From Olsenella timonensis (lineage in GTDB: Bacteria; Actinomycetota; Coriobacteriia; Coriobacteriales; Atopobiaceae), in assembly GCF_900119915.1 (NCBI RefSeq), contig NZ_LT635455.1, positions 248,001 through 312,000 of the forward strand: a stretch of 64,000 nucleotides of DNA, given 5' to 3'. The notes beneath the pieces are model-generated. The model was not told the DNA's origin and searched no databases. It worked only from the letters and a program-made list of their open reading frames with translations. Position numbers and translations under genes: made by a program. Shown here in pieces: positions 9,253 through 17,291 of the stretch (position 1 is its first letter; every line of letters begins with the position of its first letter).

Positions 9253-10509
9253 ATGTCCGACGTCCTTGAGCGCTTCCTGCGCTACGTGCAGGTGGACTCG
9301 CAGTCCGATCCCGACAACATGGACGTGACCCCGTCCACCCCGCGCCAGCATGAGATGGCGCGCTTCATGGGCGACGAGCTGCGCGAGATTGGCTGCGAGG
9401 ACGTCGTCGTCGACGAGCACGCCTACGTCACCGCCTCGCTGCCCGCCTCCGCCGGTGCCGAGGACCGCCCGGCGCTCCTGCTCTGCGCCCACATCGACTC
9501 CTCGCCCGACGCCCCCGCCGCTGGCGTCCGGCCGCACGTGGTCCGCTACGAGGGAGGCCCACTCGTCGCCGGCGTCGTCGACGGCGAGCCCGTCCAGACC
9601 ACGCCTGACCAGGTCCCCGACCTCGCCCAGTTCGTCGGCCAGGACATCGTCTGCACGGACGGTACCACGCTGCTCTCCGCCGACGACAAGGCGGGCGTGG
9701 CAGAGATCTGCGCCCTTCTCGCCCGCCTCGCGGCCGACCCCTCGCTGCCGCATCCCACAATCAAGGTTGCCTTTGTCCCCGACGAGGAGATCGGCCACGG
9801 CGCAGCGCTGCTCGACCTCGAGGCGCTCGGCGCGCGCTGGGGCTACACCGTGGACGGGGAGACCCTCGGCGAGTTCAACTACGAGTGCTTCTCGGCCTGC
9901 GAGGCCACCGTGCGGGTGCGCGGCGTGATGGTGCACCCGGGCTCCGCCAAGGACGTGATGGTCAACGCCATCACCGTCGCCTCTGAGTTCCAGCGGCTCG
10001 TCCCCGCGGCGGAGCGGCCGGAGCACACCTGCGGGCGCGAGGGCTTCTACCACCCGACCGACATCGAGGGCACCGCCGACGCCCTCACGCTCTCCTACAT
10101 CCTGCGCGACTTTGACGCGGCGGCGTTTGACGCGCGCAAGGAAACCTTCCGCAGGATCGCCGCCTTCCTGAACGACCGGTACGGCGCGGGCACCGTCGAG
10201 GTCTCCTTCCGCGAGCAGTATCGCAACATGGCCGAGAAGTTCGGGCCTGCCGAGCGGTGCCTGATCGACTACGCGCTCGAGGCCAACCGCGAGGTCGGGA
10301 TCGAGCCCACGCTCGTGCCCGCGCGCGGCGGCACCGACGGCGCCCAGCTCACGTTCCGCGGGCTGCCCTGCCCCAACATCGCGACCGGCGGCTACAACGC
10401 CCACTCCGTGCGCGAGTTCGTGCCCGTCCGCAGCCTCGAGCTCACGGTCGACCTGCTCGAGCGCCTCGTCGCCAAGTTTGCCGCGGCTCCCGCGCCCGCA
10501 GGGGCGTAG
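9253..10509 (+). CDS. pepT: Peptidase T (tripeptide aminopeptidase, M20 family)
   Basis: A 418-residue M20 metallopeptidase. The opening MSDVLERFLRYVQVDSQS is characteristic of PepT. Metal-site motifs are present: CAHIDSSPDAP (His-x-Asp), SADDKAG, PDEEIGHG, and the late ARGGTDGAQLTFRGLPCPN. It removes N-terminal residues from tripeptides in the cytoplasm. AGAGGAGG precedes the ATG. Length agrees with the family (about 410 residues). The next gene starts 4 bases after its stop. Confidence 0.93.
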   Translation: MSDVLERFLRYVQVDSQSDPDNMDVTPSTPRQHEMARFMGDELREIGCEDVVVDEHAYVTASLPASAGAEDRPALLLCAHIDSSPDAPAAGVRPHVVRYEGGPLVAGVVDGEPVQTTPDQVPDLAQFVGQDIVCTDGTTLLSADDKAGVAEICALLARLAADPSLPHPTIKVAFVPDEEIGHGAALLDLEALGARWGYTVDGETLGEFNYECFSACEATVRVRGVMVHPGSAKDVMVNAITVASEFQRLVPAAERPEHTCGREGFYHPTDIEGTADALTLSYILRDFDAAAFDARKETFRRIAAFLNDRYGAGTVEVSFREQYRNMAEKFGPAERCLIDYALEANREVGIEPTLVPARGGTDGAQLTFRGLPCPNIATGGYNAHSVREFVPVRSLELTVDLLERLVAKFAAAPAPAGA

Positions 10510-10512
10510 ACG

Positions 10513-11049
10513 ATGGGGGAGACGCTGCTCGTCGTCGTCGCGGCGGTCGTGCCGCTCGTCGCTCTCGTGGTCGAGCACGTGGGCAACGTGCGCATCACGG
10601 AGCGCCACCACAGCCATCACGACACCTACGTCGTCTCGGCCGAGTTCACGCGCTCGCTCGTGCTGGCGATGGCGTTCATGGCCGCGCTCGGCCTGCTCGT
10701 CGCCTGGCTCTGCGAGCGGGACGTGTTCGTCGCCAGCGCGACCACGGTGCTCGGCTTCTTCGACGCGTTTCTCGTCACGTGCTTCGTCATGTGGAGCCTC
10801 ATCTGCCGCTACCGGGTCTCGGTCTTCGGCGACAGCATGGCCGTCACGCCGCTCGTCGGCCCCAAGGTGTGGGTGCGCTACGACCAGATCGAGCGCCTGG
10901 AGTGGACGGGCCTGCGTGCGGGCTCGGGCTTTCGCAGCCTCGTCGTGTGGGTGGGCGGCAGGCGGGCCGTGACGCTGCTCGGCATCGTCGACGTCGAGCA
11001 GATCATCATGAGCATCGACCGCTTTGACCTGCTGCCTCGGACGCGCTAG
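10513..11049 (+). CDS. Hypothetical membrane protein with C-terminal PH-like segment
   Basis: A 178-residue protein I do not recognise as a named family. Hydrophobic segments lie at about residues 4-22, 47-66 and 77-98. A short soluble C-terminus (SMAVTPLVGPKVWVRYDQIE and following) looks like a bacterial PH-type beta domain that follows membrane anchors in small membrane proteins. It is packed between pepT and a Cof-type HAD gene, so it is likely in the same transcript. Confidence 0.6.
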   Translation: MGETLLVVVAAVVPLVALVVEHVGNVRITERHHSHHDTYVVSAEFTRSLVLAMAFMAALGLLVAWLCERDVFVASATTVLGFFDAFLVTCFVMWSLICRYRVSVFGDSMAVTPLVGPKVWVRYDQIERLEWTGLRAGSGFRSLVVWVGGRRAVTLLGIVDVEQIIMSIDRFDLLPRTR

Positions 11050-11058
11050 GAGGATCGC

Positions 11059-11910
11059 GTGATCAGACTCGTCCTCTCGGACATGGACAACACCCTCATC
11101 CCCTTTGGCGCCGAGCACGTCTCCGAGCGCACCGTCCGCGCCATTCACGAGCTGCTCGACGCCGGCGTGCCCTTTGGCCCGGCGACCGGCCGCGACCACA
11201 TGGAGCTCATGCGCTTCTTCCAGGGGGACGAGGCGTGCTTCATGACGGGGATCTTCTCCAACGGCAAGCGCGTGCGCGCCGAGGGGCGCTACGTGCGCAC
11301 CGTCCTTCTCGACCACGGGGCGCTCGTGCGCATCGACGAGGCGCTGCGGGCCGAGAGGGGGATGTTCCTCGTCTGCTACCCCAACAGTACTGACGCCAGC
11401 AACCCCGCCTACTGCGTGCGCGCCACCAAGGAGGAGTCGGCGCCCTTCGAGCGCCGCTCGGCGTTCACGGGCATCTGCGTGGACGCCGTGCCCGACGAGG
11501 AGATGATCGCCGCCACGATCGCCTGCCCGGGTCCCCCCGAGCGCATGGACCGCTGCCGTGCGCTCGTGGCCGAGGCGGTGCCCGAGGTGCGGATCGTCTC
11601 CCCGTTCGCGGAGTGGTTCGACGTGCTGCCGGCAGGCGTCTCCAAGGCCGACGGGCTCGAGGTCCTGCTCGACGCGCTGGGCGTGGGCCTTGACGAGGTG
11701 GTCGTGTTCGGCGACGCGGAAAACGACCTCGCGATCATGAGAAAGGTCCCGCACTCCGTGGCGGTGGCAAACGCGACCGACGAGGTGCTGCGCGTCGCGC
11801 GCCATCGCGTGGGCGCATGTGAGAGCGAGGGCGTGGCGGACGCGCTGCTGGAGGTGGCGCGAGCGACAAGGGCGGGCGAGCAGCCCGCGTTTCTGGAGGA
11901 GGAATCGTGA
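11059..11910 (+). CDS. Cof-type HAD-superfamily hydrolase
   Basis: A 283-residue HAD phosphatase with motif I DMDNTLIPFG, motif II ATGRD, and C-terminal VFGDAENDLAIM. It belongs to the Cof class with a C2 cap. It starts with GTG at 11059, preceded by TAGGAGG. Its stop overlaps the GTG start of the next Cof-type gene (GTGA), so the two are translationally coupled and probably arose by duplication. Substrate unknown. Confidence 0.88.
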   Translation: MIRLVLSDMDNTLIPFGAEHVSERTVRAIHELLDAGVPFGPATGRDHMELMRFFQGDEACFMTGIFSNGKRVRAEGRYVRTVLLDHGALVRIDEALRAERGMFLVCYPNSTDASNPAYCVRATKEESAPFERRSAFTGICVDAVPDEEMIAATIACPGPPERMDRCRALVAEAVPEVRIVSPFAEWFDVLPAGVSKADGLEVLLDALGVGLDEVVVFGDAENDLAIMRKVPHSVAVANATDEVLRVARHRVGACESEGVADALLEVARATRAGEQPAFLEEES

Positions 11911-12701
11911 TCAAGCTCATCGCATCCGACATGGACGGAACCCTGCTCGACGACGACTCCCGGGTTCCCGAGGAGACCTTCGAGCTCATTCACCGGCTGG
12001 CGGAGAAGGGCGTGCGCTTCGTGGCCAGCTCCGGGCGCCGCTACGACACGCTGCGGTGGTTCTTCGAGCCCGTCGCCGACGAGATGGACTACGTCGCCTC
12101 GCTCGGCACGCAGGTCTACGCGGACGGCCGCCTGCTCGACCGCGAGGTCTTCTCCACGCTCTCGGTGATGCGCCTCTTTGAGACCTGCCAGATGTTCGAC
12201 TGCCTCCACCTGGCACTCTACGACGCGGGTCACGCCTACCTGCTCAACGACCAGAGCTCCTACATCCGCGAGCTGGACAAGGACCTGCCCGACGCGGTCT
12301 GCGTCTTCGACCCGCCCTCGCCCGACGTCAGCATCATCAAGGCAGCCGTCTGCTGCGACCGCCCCGAGCAGATCATGGACATGGCCTACGTGCTCGAGCG
12401 CGAGCTCTCCGAGTGGTTCACGTTCCTGCCGAGCGGCTCGAGCTGGATCGACGTCACCCCGCGCCACGTGAGCAAGGCGACGGGCCTCGAGCAGGTCATG
12501 CGCTACTGGGGCATCGAGCCGGACGAGGTCATGGCCTTCGGTGACTCGATGAACGACTACGCGATGCTGCGCTACGTGGGGCACCCCTGCGTGATGGAGA
12601 ACGCCCGCTACGCGGTGAAGCAGGTCGCGCAGCGCGTGATCGGGACCAACGCCGAGCACGCCGTCCAGGCGACGATGCGCGAGCTGCTGGAGAGCCTGTA
12701 G
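11907..12701 (+). CDS. Cof-type HAD-superfamily hydrolase
   Basis: A 264-residue Cof-type phosphatase with motif I SDMDGTLLDDD, SSGRRY for motif II, and AFGDSMNDYAML for motif IV. It starts with GTG at 11907, with GGAGGAGG just upstream inside the preceding gene, and overlaps that gene by four bases. Substrate is not predictable. It ends the run of genes that begins at pepT. Confidence 0.88.
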   Translation: MIKLIASDMDGTLLDDDSRVPEETFELIHRLAEKGVRFVASSGRRYDTLRWFFEPVADEMDYVASLGTQVYADGRLLDREVFSTLSVMRLFETCQMFDCLHLALYDAGHAYLLNDQSSYIRELDKDLPDAVCVFDPPSPDVSIIKAAVCCDRPEQIMDMAYVLERELSEWFTFLPSGSSWIDVTPRHVSKATGLEQVMRYWGIEPDEVMAFGDSMNDYAMLRYVGHPCVMENARYAVKQVAQRVIGTNAEHAVQATMRELLESL

Positions 12702-12753
12702 CGGCGGACGCTCGCCGCTCCCGGCGACGCGTCAGACACGGAGGAAAAACTCG

Positions 12754-12782
12754 TTGCGTCCCGTGGCGCGATGGGGTATAAC
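12754..12782 (+). promoter_or_regulatory. Sigma-70-type promoter for a leader or small RNA
   Basis: TTGCGT (12754-12759) and TATAAC (12777-12782) are separated by exactly 17 bases, a good match to the vegetative promoter consensus. The predicted start near 12789 leaves about 240 bases before the first gene of the cassette, much of it occupied by hairpins and a terminator. Confidence 0.6.
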
Positions 12783-12788
12783 TCTCAC

Positions 12789-12908
12789 CACACTCCGCTG
12801 AGGGTGCGACTGCCCGAGAACGGCGGCCATAGAATTTAGGGGAACTCGTGATCACAGCTTCCTAGGGACAGCTATGTCCCGACGAGCTGGGTCGCGGGTC
12901 TTTTTTTG
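12789..12908 (+). ncRNA. Structured leader or small RNA, unknown class
   Basis: About 120 bases between a good promoter and a terminator. Visible pairings are a CCGC...GCGG helix enclosing GGG/CCC (about 12796-12828), an AGGGGAA/TTCCT helix (about 12838-12863), and GGGACA/TGTCCC (12865-12880). The last helix shares its CCC with the terminator stem, so the two cannot form together. I do not recognise a known riboswitch, 6S or SRP RNA signature. It could be an attenuator for the downstream operon or a free small RNA. Confidence 0.4.
12878..12907 (+). terminator. Rho-independent terminator before the 13-17 kb cassette
   Basis: CCCGAC pairs with GTCGCGGG (one bulged base) and is followed by TC and seven T residues. 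It overlaps the upstream GGGACA/TGTCCC helix. It lies about 120 bases before the ATG at 13030, in an attenuator-like position. Confidence 0.65.
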
Positions 12909-13029
12909 TGCCGCGGGCCCGTCGTTCTCTGACAGTCGCATACCACCTTCCCGGGAAAGGGTCGAGCGCGCCACGCGAAGACGCCCTCGGAGGGAAGGTG
13001 GCCCAACAGCCTCAGCGAAAGGAGTGCCC

Positions 13030-13902
13030 ATGGCAAACGACATCGCACGCGTTCCCCTCGAGCGGCGTCTCGGGGACGCGCGGGACGGCAACGTCTCCAC
13101 TGTCCTGGCCGAACGGATTCTCGCCGAGCTCTCGCTGCTGCCCGTCAGCGGCGTCTGCGCGGCGCACCCCGGGTCGGCCGGCCGGCTCGAGCGAATGACG
13201 GAGAACGCCGTCATGGACAGAATCAACCCCGCCGTGACGGGCGAATGGGGGCTGGAGCGCACCTGCTACGCATCGGTCGCCTGGTACACGGAGACAGCGT
13301 TCAGGGCGCTCGAGGCCACCGGCAACCCCGACAGCCGCAGGATACTTGCCCGCGTGACCGAGAAGGCGACGAAAAGCCTCGCGGACGCCTTTGGCCATCT
13401 GGCCACGGAGCTGACCTGCCACGACATCGTGGACCCCTATCTGCGCGACCATCTGCCCGGCTGCGTCACCAGCCACGCTGAGTGGGTCGAGCGTCACGGA
13501 TCCGACATGGCTCTCAAGGCCTTGCGCTGGCGGGAGCGGGGTCTCGGCGAGAAGTGCCTCCCGGCCGGATTCCTCTGCCTTCCCATCGAGAGCCTCGGCG
13601 ACGCCGCGGGGCAGTTGATCGCCTCGTCTCCCAAGGCCGGGCCCTCTGCCCCCGACAGGCTTGCGAGCCTCATGGGCCGGCTGCTCGAGCGGGGCCCGCA
13701 GGAGCGGTGGGTCATGACGTACCTGTGCGCCGCGCTCGACGGGGACCGTCGCGCCCGCCTCGCCGACGTGCTGCGCCCCATCCTCGTGGCCCCCTTCGCG
13801 GCCATCTGGGAGTCGGGCGCGCTGCTGGGGGCGGCCGAGCCCGCCATGACGTCCGGCTCCCGCTGCCCCGAGCTCGAGCGCCGCCTCAGGTTCGAGCGGT
13901 AG
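13030..13902 (+). CDS. Hypothetical protein, first gene of the protease/VirD4-like cassette
   Basis: A 290-residue protein of no family I recognise. It looks soluble and mainly helical, with no signal peptide and no membrane segment. Cysteines and histidines are scattered (for example LTCHDIVDPYLRDHLPGC around residues 125-145) without a clear zinc pattern. The start ATG follows GAAAGGAGTG. It lies 75 bases before the ClpP-like gene and follows the leader/terminator region, so it is probably the first gene of a four-gene operon. Function is unknown; context suggests a partner or substrate of the protease or ATPase. Confidence 0.7.
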   Translation: MANDIARVPLERRLGDARDGNVSTVLAERILAELSLLPVSGVCAAHPGSAGRLERMTENAVMDRINPAVTGEWGLERTCYASVAWYTETAFRALEATGNPDSRRILARVTEKATKSLADAFGHLATELTCHDIVDPYLRDHLPGCVTSHAEWVERHGSDMALKALRWRERGLGEKCLPAGFLCLPIESLGDAAGQLIASSPKAGPSAPDRLASLMGRLLERGPQERWVMTYLCAALDGDRRARLADVLRPILVAPFAAIWESGALLGAAEPAMTSGSRCPELERRLRFER

Positions 13903-13976
13903 CCGGTCGCCGAGAGGCGCGCCCCGCTCTCCCGCCCTCGTTCCCCATCCCATTCAACCCAGACGAAGGGAGTCCC

Positions 13977-14576
13977 ATGTCCATCATCTCATCCGTTCCG
14001 CACGTCCTGCGCGAGACCAGCCACGGCGTCGCGTGCGTCTCCGTCTATGACGAGATGCTCCAGCACCGCGAGCTGTCCCTTGCGGGCGAGGTGGAGCCCG
14101 TTGGCATCCATGCGCTCTGCCAGCATGTTCGCCGGCTGGAGGCGCTTGACCCCACCGCGCCGATCACCCTGTTCGTCGACAGTCCCGGTGGCGAGGTCGG
14201 CTCCGGCCTCGCCCTGTATGACCTGCTGCGCTCCGTGAGCTGTCCGGTGCGCACGGTGTGTCTCGCCCGCGCCGCCTCCATGGGGGCCGTGATCTTCATG
14301 GCCGGGGACGAGCGCGAGATGAGCCCCCACGCCGAGCTCATGGTCCACGACCCGCTCATCCCCACGGGCGCCGGGGGGAACGCGCTCTCCGTCCAGGAGA
14401 CGAGCCGCCGCCTCATGGCCACCCGCAAGACCCTCACCACGCTGCTCTCGGAGCGCAGCGGCCTCTCGCTCGCCCGCGTCCGGCGCCTCACCGCCAAGGA
14501 CACCTATTTGAGCGCGGAGCGGGCCCTCGAGCTCGGCTTCGCGACAACCATCACCCCCTCACGAAAGGAGCGCTAG
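13977..14576 (+). CDS. ClpP-like serine protease
   Basis: A 199-residue ClpP/crotonase-fold peptidase. FVDSPGGEVGSGLALYD (about 67-83) is the ClpP glycine-rich segment. The catalytic triad can be placed at Ser101 (RAASMGAV), His124 (ELMVHDP) and Asp175 (TAKDTYLSAERAL). All three residues are present, so it is probably an active peptidase. ClpP normally works with a hexameric AAA+ unfoldase; none is adjacent, and the next gene is a VirD4-like ATPase instead. The ATG at 13977 has GAAGGGAG upstream; the stop abuts the next ATG. It may also resemble phage prohead ClpP proteases, but no phage structural genes are nearby. Confidence 0.8.
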   Translation: MSIISSVPHVLRETSHGVACVSVYDEMLQHRELSLAGEVEPVGIHALCQHVRRLEALDPTAPITLFVDSPGGEVGSGLALYDLLRSVSCPVRTVCLARAASMGAVIFMAGDEREMSPHAELMVHDPLIPTGAGGNALSVQETSRRLMATRKTLTTLLSERSGLSLARVRRLTAKDTYLSAERALELGFATTITPSRKER

Positions 14577-15908
14577 ATGAACGACCTTCTCGCCAGTGCG
14601 CCCGTGACCCTGCTCGCCGAGGGGCGCGCCCTCTCCTGCGACACGCGTGCCACGGGGCTCAACAACAACCTGCTCGTGCTCGGGCCGTCCGGCGCGGGCA
14701 AGACGCGCCACGTCCTCAAGCCCAACCTTCTGGAGATGGGCTCGAGCTTCCTGGTGCTGGACACCAAGGGGCTTCTGCACCGCGAGGTGGGGCCGCTGCT
14801 TGCCTGCCACGGCTACGACGTGCAGTGCGTCAACTTCGCCAACCTCGAGTCCCCCGACGCGGGAGGCGGTCGCGAGAGGGACGCCGTGGGCTACAATCCC
14901 CTGGCACACATCCGCCGCGACGCGGGTGCCGGTCGCGTCAACCAGCAGGACGTCATCTCCGTGGCAAAGGCCATGTGCCCGATCTCGATGGGGGACGACC
15001 CCTTCTGGGAGCAGGCGGCGGCCAACTACCTCACCTGCCTCATCGCCTACGTGCTCGAGGAGCTGCCCGCCTCCGAGCAGCACCTCGGCTCCGTGGCGCG
15101 GCTGGTGGAGGAGATGGACACCGGCGGTACCGTGCGCCTCATGAGGGAGCTCGAGCTCACCAACCCGCAGAGCTACGCGCTCGCGGTCTGGCGGCGCATC
15201 GACAAGACCCGCACGGCCGACAAGACCCATGCCTCGATCATGGCGATTATTGCCGAGCGGCTGATGTGCCTGGCGTTCGACGGTGCCGTGGAGCTCTACA
15301 CGATGCCCCGGCAGGCGGACTTCGCCCGCATGGGCCACGAGCGCGTGGCGCTCTTCGTGACCGTGAGCGACGTCGACCACTCGCTCGCCCCGCTTACGAA
15401 CCTCTTTGTGACGCAGGCGCTCCAGGGGCTGCTGCGCGAGGCGGACCGCTGCCCCGAGGGGCGTCTGCCCATGCCCGTTCGCCTCATGCTGGACGACTTC
15501 TCGAACCTCACCATCCCCGACTTCACTGAGGCGATCGCGGTCCTGCGCAGCCGGGAGATCTGGTGCACCGTGCTGCTCCAGACGGTCTCGCAGCTCGTCT
15601 GGCGCTACGGCGAGGCGGGTGCCGCCACGATCACGGGCAACTGCGACGCGCAGCTCGTCCTCGCGTTCCAGGACGCGGAGACGGCAGCTCGCTACGCCGA
15701 CCGCGCGGACCGGCTGCCCTCGACGCTGCTGGCCACGCCGCTCGACCGCTCGTGGCTGTTCGTGCGGGGCCGTCCGGGCGAGGAGGTGCGTCGGTGCCGC
15801 CTGGAGGGCCACCCGCGCTATCGGGAGATGCTCGAGGCGGCGGCGTCCCGCGACGAAGCGTCGGCGCCTCACCCCGGCATGTCGGGCGCGGATGGGCCAT
15901 CATGGTAG
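14577..15908 (+). CDS. VirD4/TraG-like P-loop ATPase lacking membrane segments
   Basis: A 443-residue ATPase with Walker A GPSGAGKT (residues 36-43), FLVLDTKG soon after, Walker B LMLDDF (303-308) and a late LLQTVSQLVWRYG segment. These are the hallmarks of type IV coupling proteins of the VirD4/TraG/TraD group. The N-terminal transmembrane anchor of true coupling proteins is absent, and there is no relaxase or conjugation gene nearby. It begins one base after the ClpP-like stop, with AAAGGAG before the ATG. A role as an oligomeric NTPase working with the protease is an inference from adjacency. Confidence 0.78.
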   Translation: MNDLLASAPVTLLAEGRALSCDTRATGLNNNLLVLGPSGAGKTRHVLKPNLLEMGSSFLVLDTKGLLHREVGPLLACHGYDVQCVNFANLESPDAGGGRERDAVGYNPLAHIRRDAGAGRVNQQDVISVAKAMCPISMGDDPFWEQAAANYLTCLIAYVLEELPASEQHLGSVARLVEEMDTGGTVRLMRELELTNPQSYALAVWRRIDKTRTADKTHASIMAIIAERLMCLAFDGAVELYTMPRQADFARMGHERVALFVTVSDVDHSLAPLTNLFVTQALQGLLREADRCPEGRLPMPVRLMLDDFSNLTIPDFTEAIAVLRSREIWCTVLLQTVSQLVWRYGEAGAATITGNCDAQLVLAFQDAETAARYADRADRLPSTLLATPLDRSWLFVRGRPGEEVRRCRLEGHPRYREMLEAAASRDEASAPHPGMSGADGPSW

Positions 15909-15934
15909 GAGGCGACGACGAGAGGGGGCACGGG

Positions 15935-17248
15935 ATGGCTGACGAGGTTGCACGGCTGGCGGGGATGGTCTCGTCCCTGCGCAAGGCCGGCCGCCTGGAC
16001 GAGGCCCGCGCCGTCGGCCGCCGCGAGCGCGGGCGGCACCCGGACGACGCACGGCTTGCCCGCGCGCTCGCGTGGGTGCTGTGCGACCTCGTGCGCCGCG
16101 ACGGCACGCGCCCTGAGCTGCTCGAGGCTCACCTCGGCGAGCTCGCGGAGCTCCTCCGGGACGAGAAGGACGGCGAGCTCCTCTGCGGGAGCCTCCTGCG
16201 GCGCCTGACCGACGCCGCCTGGGAGCTGCGCCGCGCGCACGACGACCGCGGCCTGCGGGCGCTCCTCGACGTGCTGCGCCAGGGCGTGCGCATCGTGCCA
16301 GATGCGGAGTGGCTCGCGACCGGCCGCGCCCGCTCGGACGGCGCGCGCATCGAGGTCCCCACCTCCGAGGCAAAGCCGCTGCTGCGCCCGTTCTTCTCGG
16401 CCTTTGGCACCTCGCCGCGGGACCTCGACGCGCTGGTGTCGTGGTGCGGGCCGGAGCCGTTCGTCCTGACGGAGGACCTGCGTCGCGGCAGCTGGGACGC
16501 GCCGGGCGAGAAGGGAGACGCCCCCGCGGACGCCCTCTCGAGGCTGCCTCGCACGCCGTTCTACGTGGAGTGGGCGAGTCCGCGCCGCGGCTCTGTGGGG
16601 ATCACGGCCTACCGGCGCTCCGCCGTGCGCGAGTACGGCGCGCCGGAGCTGAGCATCGAGCGCAGCGTGGTGCGCGACGCCCGGCTGGCGCACGAGCTCA
16701 GGACCCACGAGGTCTACGACGCGGTTCTTTCGCCGGACGGCCGCGCCATACTGGGCGAGCCCGCCCTCTGCACGGACCCGGCCGTTCGCGCGACCTTCGT
16801 GCGCCGCTTCGAGGGGCGCTTTGAGCGCGTGGGCTCCTACGGCTTTGTCCGGCTGCCGGGCGGCACGGCGGCGGGAAACGATATCCTGGTGCCTGAGCGC
16901 CTGGTCAGGGGCCACGCGATAGGGGACCTGTCCGTGGTGGCCGGCGTGGCCGCGGCGAGCTACCGCGAGGGAGAGGGGGGCGACGAGGGCTCGTGGGGCT
17001 TCGTCGCCGATGCCGTGGAGCGCGTGGAGCCGCCCCGGCGGGAGGACGTGGAGCGCCTGGCGACGGGAGAGCTGAGGGTCTCCTCCGGAGGCGCGGCCTT
17101 CGTGGGCGAGTGTCTCGTCCCCGCGCGCATGGTCGCGGATCACGGCCTGCGCGCCGGGGATCGAATCGACGCGAGGGCCCGCCTGCGCTGGGACAGGCGA
17201 CGGCGCTCCTGGGGCTGGATCGCCGTCTCGGTGGAGACGCGAGATTGA
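15935..17248 (+). CDS. Protein with helical TPR-like N-terminus and OB-fold-like C-terminus
   Basis: A 437-residue protein, last gene of the cassette. The N-terminus (LRKAGRLDEARAVGR, then RLARALAWVLCDL) reads as helical repeats. The C-terminal 140 residues hold two OB/cold-shock-like segments: YGFVRLPGG...DILVPERLV, and SSGGAAFVGECLVPARMVADHGL followed by RWDRRRRSWGWI. This combination suggests nucleic-acid binding, probably RNA, but I cannot name the family. The start at 15935 is chosen for the GAGGGGG upstream. An in-frame ATG at 15902 overlaps the previous gene and has no ribosome binding site. Confidence 0.65.
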   Translation: MADEVARLAGMVSSLRKAGRLDEARAVGRRERGRHPDDARLARALAWVLCDLVRRDGTRPELLEAHLGELAELLRDEKDGELLCGSLLRRLTDAAWELRRAHDDRGLRALLDVLRQGVRIVPDAEWLATGRARSDGARIEVPTSEAKPLLRPFFSAFGTSPRDLDALVSWCGPEPFVLTEDLRRGSWDAPGEKGDAPADALSRLPRTPFYVEWASPRRGSVGITAYRRSAVREYGAPELSIERSVVRDARLAHELRTHEVYDAVLSPDGRAILGEPALCTDPAVRATFVRRFEGRFERVGSYGFVRLPGGTAAGNDILVPERLVRGHAIGDLSVVAGVAAASYREGEGGDEGSWGFVADAVERVEPPRREDVERLATGELRVSSGGAAFVGECLVPARMVADHGLRAGDRIDARARLRWDRRRRSWGWIAVSVETRD

Positions 17249-17291
17249 TGACGAGCGGCGCGCGAACGGGCGCACGTGACGGGAGGACGCC

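Noticed and set aside
12789-12908. SRP RNA, 6S RNA, fluoride or ZTP riboswitch
   Set aside because: The conserved SRP loop and the core motifs of those riboswitches that I could look for are absent.
13977-15908. Phage head-maturation protease and terminase
   Set aside because: The protease is ClpP-like, but the ATPase has VirD4/TraG motifs rather than terminase ones, and no portal, capsid or tail gene is near.
14577-15908. Part of a conjugation system
   Set aside because: No relaxase, VirB4 or VirB6-like gene, and the N-terminal membrane anchor of coupling proteins is missing.
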